This document shows positions 57,406 through 64,000 of a stretch of DNA of 64,000 nucleotides, piece after piece. The notes beneath the pieces are model-generated. The model worked only from the letters and a program-made list of their open reading frames with translations. It searched no databases and had not been told where the DNA came from. Origin of the DNA: Fidelibacterota bacterium (lineage in GTDB: Bacteria; Fidelibacterota; UBA8477; JABMPR01); NCBI GenBank assembly GCA_013202495.1, contig JABMQQ010000174.1:1-64000 (forward strand). Direction: 5' to 3'. The position numbers were made by a program, and so were the translations under genes. Numbering within the stretch: position 1 is the stretch's first letter; each line of letters opens with the position of its first letter.

Positions 57406-59334
57406 ATGGGGGCATCTCTCAAAGCAACAATCATAGCAGTCGTACTTACTCTGATAGTCCAGGTGGCTATCGCTGATGATCTCAAAGGAAAGATTAGTGG
57501 CTCTATCACAGATGGAGATACCGGCGAACCAATTATTGGGGCAAATGTGATTGCTACTGGAACTAATTTTGGCGCAGCAACAGATCTAGAAGGTGAATAC
57601 TCTATTGTAAATCTTGATCCGGGTATTTATAGCCTCACTGTGAGTATGATTGGGTATGCCAGAACAGATATCCATGATGTAAAAGTACTCCCCGGTGTTG
57701 AGACCCCCGTTAACGCCGTGTTACCAGTTGAGATATTAAGAAGTGGTGGTGGTGATGTTGTTCAGGCTCATAGCATTTCATCACTTCCCTCTCATCTGCC
57801 ATCCCGTGTTGATTCAGTGTATATGATTGCCGATACGGCAAATAGAGGCAAATACACTGTTCCAATTTATGTGGTAAATGCTACTGAAACAGCCTGGAGA
57901 ATACCTACCGTTGATTGGACTGCCTGGATTACACCTGTTGTGAGTAAAGGAGGAGAGACCTTTGAGTACATCGCAAATAGGAGTGCTTTCTGTGGAAATT
58001 CTGCATTTGGGAGTACAATTCCTAAGAATAGCTATGAGATATACAAGCAACCGTACAGAAGTCAGACATCTGTTACCGATTCAATTCATTATACCGTTCG
58101 GCTAACCGAGCCTATCAGAAATCACCAAGAAGGTAAGTTTCTCCATATTACATCATCCCAATATCCTGGAACGATTTCTGATCATGATATAAACGATACA
58201 TGGTGGGGCAGAGATCATATAGCTAGTCTAACTCAGCAGGAGTTGTGGGATCTGCTTCATGATAGAGTCAGCATACCATCGAAATACGAACTTAAAGCAA
58301 AATTAGGTGCTATTAGACGAATAAGTCTTTACCGCGATCTGCGTTGGTTACGGGGTTTTGATAAGTTGAAGTATAGGTATTACATTTATAGATACGGTGA
58401 TCAACTAGCAAGGAAACTGTATCTACGTGCCGTTGAAGCAAAAATCAAATTGTACTATATGAAGCGGATTGAAAAGGAACTTGACCTGAAGAATTTCCCC
58501 TTAAAAGATCAGCATGCTTATGACTACCAAATGGTCAGGTTAATGAAAGATCAACTTATAAATGAGAACCGTCAGGCTAGTAGCTATAATCAACAAGCAG
58601 AGCTACTTCGTGCTCAAGGCTTGACAAGTAAAAACGAATATTTGCGAGCTTCTGCTGTTGGAGCGATTCTTCAACCTTCTGATGAATATGACCGATATGA
58701 GCTACTATATGATTTACTAAAATCTGATTCCTCCATCCATGTCAAAACCCAGGCCTTGAAGACAATAGCAAACAGGCAAGTAGTTCCAACAGGTGATACA
58801 TTAAGAAACCTGCTGGCCGAGGTTGCCACTTTCAATAATCCAGAGCTGCGAGCCGCTGGCTATTACCTTCTTCCACAGAAAAGTGATAGTGTTATGCAAA
58901 GGTTTGTGGAATCTTATGTGATTAAGCAGATCGAGGTAGAAATAGAAAGGAATATCCCTCTACTAATATTCAACCTTTCCACTCTAGATTCTCTCAGCGA
59001 AAAATCTATTCAGCTTCTAAACGATTATGCTACTGTAAGAGATGTTAATACGCGTAGGTATGTTGCGAACACGGTAGTGAAGCACCTAGAAAAGCTCTTT
59101 GATAGGGATTTGGAACAACACTCATCATCCGGAAACTTAATAATTATTCTGGGAAGATTGAGTTTAGATGATGAATTAAGGGTCCAACAAGGTGCTCTTC
59201 GTGTTCATCGTTTTGGATTACATGATGATAGGATCATGAACATCCTTTTAATGGCTCAGGATGATATGAAGTCTGATTTTCCCGATAACATCTCCAAAAA
59301 AATTCAAAAGTTTAAAATCAGGTATTCTAAGTAG
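57406..59334 (+). CDS. Secreted protein with N-terminal CarboxypepD_reg-like domain and helical C-terminal half
   Basis: ISGSITDGDTGEPIIGANVIATGTNFGAATDLEGEYSIVNLDPGIYSLTVSMIGY. Confidence 0.7.
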   Translation: MGASLKATIIAVVLTLIVQVAIADDLKGKISGSITDGDTGEPIIGANVIATGTNFGAATDLEGEYSIVNLDPGIYSLTVSMIGYARTDIHDVKVLPGVETPVNAVLPVEILRSGGGDVVQAHSISSLPSHLPSRVDSVYMIADTANRGKYTVPIYVVNATETAWRIPTVDWTAWITPVVSKGGETFEYIANRSAFCGNSAFGSTIPKNSYEIYKQPYRSQTSVTDSIHYTVRLTEPIRNHQEGKFLHITSSQYPGTISDHDINDTWWGRDHIASLTQQELWDLLHDRVSIPSKYELKAKLGAIRRISLYRDLRWLRGFDKLKYRYYIYRYGDQLARKLYLRAVEAKIKLYYMKRIEKELDLKNFPLKDQHAYDYQMVRLMKDQLINENRQASSYNQQAELLRAQGLTSKNEYLRASAVGAILQPSDEYDRYELLYDLLKSDSSIHVKTQALKTIANRQVVPTGDTLRNLLAEVATFNNPELRAAGYYLLPQKSDSVMQRFVESYVIKQIEVEIERNIPLLIFNLSTLDSLSEKSIQLLNDYATVRDVNTRRYVANTVVKHLEKLFDRDLEQHSSSGNLIIILGRLSLDDELRVQQGALRVHRFGLHDDRIMNILLMAQDDMKSDFPDNISKKIQKFKIRYSK

Positions 59335-59394
59335 GGTTAAAAAGAGAATGCATAAGCACTCTCTTCTTTACGGGTCCATCTGTTGTTTCGCGAA

Positions 59395-60108
59395 CTAATT
59401 GCGATCTCCATCATCATCAAAATCACTCGGAGTGATCCGATCAGTCAGTGCTTCCAATTCAGTTCTAGCAGTTTTGGCAATGATCAGTATCTCTTTTGTG
59501 GCGATACCCGACATCCCAAGCCTTACTTCTGCCCACCGGTAACCATTCTTCTTAACATCTTCAAGTTCAAAGGTGGTGTTCACAGCCACAGCTGGTAGGT
59601 TTGATCGTTGTAACTTCTTCTTGTGACCATTCCAGTGCTTAATACTGGTCGGTGATAGATTCATGATGAGAGGTTTAATCTCACCATTCAACTCAGCCAG
59701 AATGAGCAAACGGACCTTCGGTTTACAGGCTCCACCGATTACTGCATGTTCACAATGGTTACATGATTCTGATATAGGATCACTTCCAACCGGCCTACCA
59801 TCGATCCCTGAACAAGCAGGAACTTCCTCACCTTCTTTCCAGAAAGCCCTGATAGATTGCTCTGCGAATACTACTGCAGTGAGCTTGTTACCTGGTATCT
59901 CAATTTCCTGAGAATCATCACTTAAGTAACTTTCTCCGGTATGGATATACATACGGTGCTTCCCGTTGTCTTTGTGCTCTACTCGTACACGCGGGAGTTC
60001 AAAGCCCGAGGTTTCAGTATGCAGATCATCAAGCTCTTCGCTTAAATCCCAGCCAGCTTCACTTAAAGCCTGTTTAACGGCATCGGTTTCTATTAATTGA
60101 TTTTCCAT
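59395..60108 (-). CDS. Phage/element-type DNA-metabolism protein (possibly ssDNA-binding)
   Basis: SGIDGRPVGSDPISESCNHCEHAV; adjacent to RecB-like nuclease. Confidence 0.45.
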   Translation of the reverse strand: MENQLIETDAVKQALSEAGWDLSEELDDLHTETSGFELPRVRVEHKDNGKHRMYIHTGESYLSDDSQEIEIPGNKLTAVVFAEQSIRAFWKEGEEVPACSGIDGRPVGSDPISESCNHCEHAVIGGACKPKVRLLILAELNGEIKPLIMNLSPTSIKHWNGHKKKLQRSNLPAVAVNTTFELEDVKKNGYRWAEVRLGMSGIATKEILIIAKTARTELEALTDRITPSDFDDDGDRN

Positions 60109-60123
60109 TCTATTCCTTTCTGG

Positions 60124-61038
60124 CTATTCAGCCATTTCTAATTCATTAAGAAGTTCATGAGCTTGCTCAGCATCCTTTTCAGGCACTTTATCATTCCGAC
60201 TTACACAGTGCATAGCATAGGTACAAAACGAACAACTCGCTGTATTTGGGTAGTACCAGGGCTTTACCATTGCTGATAGCTGTGCCCTAATCTCATGTCT
60301 GAAAGCACGCAAGTCTTGGAGACTCTTAGATGTCATTATGAAAGGGTCACCCTTCTCATCACCGATCTCTTTGCCAGGAACTTTCCGCTTGTAGACTTCG
60401 TGCGCTCGAAGGAAGTATATACCTGCTCGTGAAACCAGTAGATTAGGTCTAATCCACATATTATCAACAAGCAGCTCTCCGAACTTTAATGCGTATGAGT
60501 ACAGCGTAAGCTGCAGATCATTGGGGATAGCATACTGATTGGGTCTCATCTTACTTGACTTGAAATCTATCAGAGAAATCGTCCCATCAACATTCTTACG
60601 CACCTGATCTATGGTCCCTGTAAACAAGTATCCAAGGATTTTCACTCTAAATTGAACTTCTGAGAACAACACGACAGCATCTTTGTTGTATTCCTTGCTG
60701 CGATAGTTCTCAAGAATCTCAACACCGTTAGCCTTTAGAGCTTCAATTTCCTTCGCCATATCACGCTTCCAACGAACAGGAATATGTTCCTCATCTGAGG
60801 CGTACAGATAGTAATTAAGCGCCTTAGTATAGAGAGCTCGGAGGTCTCCCTTCCATTCGCCGGAGTGAAGCCAGCTTAACACCAGATGCAAGGCACTTCC
60901 ATGAACTGTGCCTGGATATCTGAAAGCTGGTTCCAACTTATCAATGTGCCTATATTTGTACATGAGCGGGCAGCTAAGCCAGGTCTTCAAAGTGCTCTGA
61001 CGAAGTTCGATGGTATTCAGAATCTCTTGCTTGGTCAT
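60124..61038 (-). CDS. Cas4/RecB-like PD-(D/E)XK nuclease
   Basis: GTIDQVRKNVDGTISLIDFKSSK; Cys motifs WLSCPLMYKYR and ASCSFCTYAMHC. Confidence 0.85.
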   Translation of the reverse strand: MTKQEILNTIELRQSTLKTWLSCPLMYKYRHIDKLEPAFRYPGTVHGSALHLVLSWLHSGEWKGDLRALYTKALNYYLYASDEEHIPVRWKRDMAKEIEALKANGVEILENYRSKEYNKDAVVLFSEVQFRVKILGYLFTGTIDQVRKNVDGTISLIDFKSSKMRPNQYAIPNDLQLTLYSYALKFGELLVDNMWIRPNLLVSRAGIYFLRAHEVYKRKVPGKEIGDEKGDPFIMTSKSLQDLRAFRHEIRAQLSAMVKPWYYPNTASCSFCTYAMHCVSRNDKVPEKDAEQAHELLNELEMAE

Positions 61039-61153
61039 GATTCATCCTTTTTTCGCCCTTCAAAGAGCTTTGACAGTATCGCATACAGTATGTATAACGA
61101 GTTTTCGATTAGTGTTTTGATACGCTCAAAGTTTCTCATATTGTTTCTCCTTT

Positions 61154-61867
61154 CTAATTTTGCATGAGACAATCATGAAGAGCCAGGTGACGTTCCATGA
61201 TGGATTGTGGTGGTGCAGTCTTTAGACTTTCTGTGCAAGCATTGTAGAAAGACCACAAATTGCGGTCTTCAAAAGCATCGTGAGTAGGTTTTAACCACTC
61301 CTTTTTCACAACAGGGATCTGTCTTGGAGTAATAATCCCACGACCATAGATCAACCCTAGCATCCGATAAGCTTCATCATCAGACATTGGGATCTGTTGC
61401 ATGATACTTACATCTTGTTTGATCTGATTAAAGTTGGCTCTTGATTTGAAAATTGCAGATAGTGCAAGGGTTTCAATATCTGATACCACCTTTGATGTGT
61501 GTTTTCGTAAGATTTTTAGATCCCCACTTAGCATCAAATTATCACAAACGAAGACACTCGATCCCGTTACTATCCCAATCGACATACTACGATCATAGCT
61601 GTTTCTGAATCCGATTGATAATCCTAAATCAGCATGTCCATTTTTAAAGGTATGCAAACCGAACATCTTTTGCCCATCTCTGGCTAGTCCAAGCTGTGTA
61701 TTTACGAGTTCATTTTCTGGTAGCATATCTGACGCCATGGAACTTAGCATGTTAGCGAGATCTGCATGTGCTACCGGTTTGTACGTTCTTGTTTCTTTTG
61801 GAAGTGGAATTGAAGCTAACTCATCCAGAGTAGCTGATTCCGCTCCGCAATGGAGTAGTAAACCCAT
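61154..61867 (-). CDS. DUF932-like protein
   Basis: FGLHTFKNGHADLGLSIGFRNSYDRSMSIGIVTGSSVFVCDNLMLSGD. Confidence 0.7.
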   Translation of the reverse strand: MGLLLHCGAESATLDELASIPLPKETRTYKPVAHADLANMLSSMASDMLPENELVNTQLGLARDGQKMFGLHTFKNGHADLGLSIGFRNSYDRSMSIGIVTGSSVFVCDNLMLSGDLKILRKHTSKVVSDIETLALSAIFKSRANFNQIKQDVSIMQQIPMSDDEAYRMLGLIYGRGIITPRQIPVVKKEWLKPTHDAFEDRNLWSFYNACTESLKTAPPQSIMERHLALHDCLMQN

Positions 61868-61973
61868 ATTTCACCTCATTTTTTGATTGTTGATTAAGGG
61901 GCAGGAAGCCTGCCTCTAGTCTTCTTATTCCACAAAAATCGGGAATAAGAACCATAGAAAGGAGATCCTAACT

Positions 61974-62429
61974 ATGGAATCAAAACTGAGTGACATTCCT
62001 GATAACATCATCAGGGAGGAGTTTGTAAATAGGTTTCAACTAAAGAGCGGAGACTTGATTAAGAACGCTACTTCAGCAGCGAATCACTTAAGAGCCTTCC
62101 TCTCTGATCAGCCAAGAGACGTGGAACACTTTGTAGTGATATTTATGAATAATCAGAATAAGGTGATCACTACGGAGATTGTGGCTTCAGGTACGATTAA
62201 TAGTTCTGCAGTATACCCGAGACAGATTGCAATTAAGGCATTGGAAAAGGAAGCCACTAATATCATCCTGGCTCATAATCATCCAAGTGGTGAGACCATG
62301 CCAAGCAGTTCTGACAGAGCAGTTACAAGTAAATTAAAAACGGCTTTAGGCTCGCTTGATATCGAAATCCTGGACCACATCATTATAGGTGAAGATCATT
62401 ATAGCTTTGCAGATGCAGGTGTCTTATGA
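61974..62429 (+). CDS. RadC-like JAB/MPN protein
   Basis: AHNHPSGETMPSSSDRAVTSKLKTALGSLDIEILDHIIIGEDHYSF. Confidence 0.9.
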   Translation: MESKLSDIPDNIIREEFVNRFQLKSGDLIKNATSAANHLRAFLSDQPRDVEHFVVIFMNNQNKVITTEIVASGTINSSAVYPRQIAIKALEKEATNIILAHNHPSGETMPSSSDRAVTSKLKTALGSLDIEILDHIIIGEDHYSFADAGVL

Positions 62430-63025
62430 ACAGCCAATGGATCATGAGTTTTGAGAAGTTGATGACTGAAGGGCAAGTCAAAGGACTTCACGCTGTGTTG
62501 GAATCGGCTGCTATAGTAGCAAAATTAAAAGCGAGACAGGGACCTGTACGTGATCAATGTATCATTGAGCTTGCTTTAGGAACTGGTCTAAGAGTGAGTG
62601 AGATTAGTCAATTGAAACTGGAAGACATCGATCTCAAGCGTGGAGGGAACTCTCTGATTGTACGACACGGGAAAGGTGATAAGCAGCGCCTTGTCAAGTT
62701 CAGCTCAAAGCTAAAGAACTTGATCCTAGAATACATCGAGTATCGGACCAATGACTCAGAGTACATCTTTCCATCTGAGCGTCAGGACTTCATGAGTTCA
62801 AATGGGATACAGAAAGTGTTCAAAAAGTGGTCGAAGAAAGCTGGATTGCCCGCACGTTACAGTATTCATTCCTGTCGACACTATTATGCAACAGCACTCT
62901 TGAAAGTCTCAAAGAACTTGAGGCTGGTACAAATGCAATGTGGCCACTCATCACCTCAGACAACCACGGTATACGCTCAGGTCCTAGATTCTGAGATTGA
63001 TGAAGCTGTTGAGAAACTAGTGTGA
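62426..63025 (+). CDS. Tyrosine recombinase catalytic-domain protein
   Basis: GTGLRVSEI, HSCRHYYAT, CGHSS, VYAQV catalytic pattern; 199 aa; overlaps RadC gene by 4 nt. Confidence 0.85.
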   Translation: MNSQWIMSFEKLMTEGQVKGLHAVLESAAIVAKLKARQGPVRDQCIIELALGTGLRVSEISQLKLEDIDLKRGGNSLIVRHGKGDKQRLVKFSSKLKNLILEYIEYRTNDSEYIFPSERQDFMSSNGIQKVFKKWSKKAGLPARYSIHSCRHYYATALLKVSKNLRLVQMQCGHSSPQTTTVYAQVLDSEIDEAVEKLV

Positions 63026-63163
63026 TTAACTGAAAGGGATCAAATCTGATCCTTTTCTTTAACTATACTCGAATTGGCTAGATTTCTATGTGGATTGGAT
63101 AGATTACCATGCATATCTTGGAAGAACTGGATAGATAATCAAAGAAATGTGCCCAATTAGCTA

Positions 63164-64000
63164 ATGTTTGAGTCCAAATCATCATACAATAACCCTTTGG
63201 CAGATCGGATTGCTCATTCTGCCAACCTTCTAGAATCATTTGCCACCGAAATGATTCAAAAGAAGCAACCACGTCTCGTAAAAATTGGAAAAGGTCTGCT
63301 TCGCACCATATTCCCCATGATAAATTTTGTGGAAGAAATGGGCGATTTATTAAGACATAAAGGGATCCACACCGGCGGTAGTCCTGAAGAACAAGCTAGC
63401 CATTTGCTTCTAAGTTTGATTGAAGATGTCCATCAATTTTCAACAGAGTATCATTCAGAGCAGCTTAACACAAATGATAAGCTGCCAACTTTATATGAGG
63501 AACCAATTGATAGAGTGGATTTGATTAATGCTGTTGAACAATCTGTAAAAGTGACTGATCTTTTGAATGATGTTATTAAAGACCCTAACTTGGCGGAAAT
63601 TTTTAAAATAGTCGTTCCTGAAGATTTTGAATGTGAATCAACAGAAGAACTTGAGAGGCTCAAAGCGTTTATTAGCTCATTTCAGACTAATATTAAAAAA
63701 AGAGTAAACGAAGATATTCCAGAGTTCATGTTTCAACTTATGGGTGAATATTGGGAGATCAGATTTGGGGATAACATCATCCGCTTAAAGGATTCTAAAG
63801 GTTTAAAATACATCAACTCATTGCTCAAAAATCCACACCAGCCAATAAGAGCTGATAGCTTAACAGCACCTCACGTTGCTGCGAGCAAAGTACGCGATGG
63901 AAACTTTTCTAACGAGGTATCAGAGAAAGCCTCACCTGCCTATACTTATACTCCTGACAAGACCTACACTGAAATGACAAATAAGATTCTCGAAATAGAG
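63164..64000 (+). CDS. Partial hypothetical protein running off the window
   Basis: Continuous reading frame MFESKSSYNNPLADRIAHSANLL...MGEYWEIRFGDNIIRLKDSKGLKYINSLLKNPHQPIRADSL... to 64000; absent from ORF track. Confidence 0.7.
   Translation, partial: MFESKSSYNNPLADRIAHSANLLESFATEMIQKKQPRLVKIGKGLLRTIFPMINFVEEMGDLLRHKGIHTGGSPEEQASHLLLSLIEDVHQFSTEYHSEQLNTNDKLPTLYEEPIDRVDLINAVEQSVKVTDLLNDVIKDPNLAEIFKIVVPEDFECESTEELERLKAFISSFQTNIKKRVNEDIPEFMFQLMGEYWEIRFGDNIIRLKDSKGLKYINSLLKNPHQPIRADSLTAPHVAASKVRDGNFSNEVSEKASPAYTYTPDKTYTEMTNKILEIE

Noticed and set aside
62426-63025. Tyrosine recombinase as the integron integrase (IntI) for the cassettes
   Set aside because: Too short, >40 kb away, embedded in a RadC operon, no recognisable IntI-specific insert.
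1-64000. CRISPR arrays, tRNA and rRNA genes
   Set aside because: No spaced direct-repeat array and no recognisable tRNA/rRNA core sequence seen; the CGACT array is an iteron-like cluster without spacers of uniform length.

Overview
AT-rich (by eye) bacterial accessory region. The host looks like a Fidelibacterota/Marinimicrobia- or Bacteroidota/Chlorobi-like lineage; this is inferred only from repeated YPNPFNPxTTIxYxLP...VVKMVYLR C-terminal sorting domains. No rRNA, tRNA or CRISPR was recognised. (1) 0-17 kb: minus-strand run of large secreted repeat proteins with T9SS-type CTDs (LRR-like, LVIVD propeller, beta-helix, cohesin/dockerin/LamG). (2) 17-22 kb: TPR/Fis-like regulator plus an integron-cassette-like array (attC-like sites, lipoprotein cargo, no intI seen). 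(3) 22-28.5 kb: sensor kinase and receiver, a paralogous TPR/Fis regulator operon, and an HNH / GIY-YIG / Cys-rich micro-ORF trio. (4) 28.5-38.8 kb: defence/conflict-like island with a frameshifted SKI2-like helicase-nuclease, GIY-YIG, a DuOB-like + DUF488 pair, a HEPN-like protein (RNKWVH), NADAR + phosphoribosyltransferase-like protein, and DEDDh exonuclease-BRCT. (5) 39-50 kb: envelope and secreted proteins, PcfJ-like protein, and a ~380 nt intergenic segment with dense hairpins and GNRA loops (candidate large ncRNA). (6) 50-64 kb: integrated element with a DUF697 module between 26-bp direct repeats, sigma70-type promoter with hairpin leader, AEP primase-helicase, iteron-like CGACT array, Cas4/RecB-like nuclease, DUF932, RadC and tyrosine recombinase. 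All domain calls come from reading the sequence; nothing was searched.
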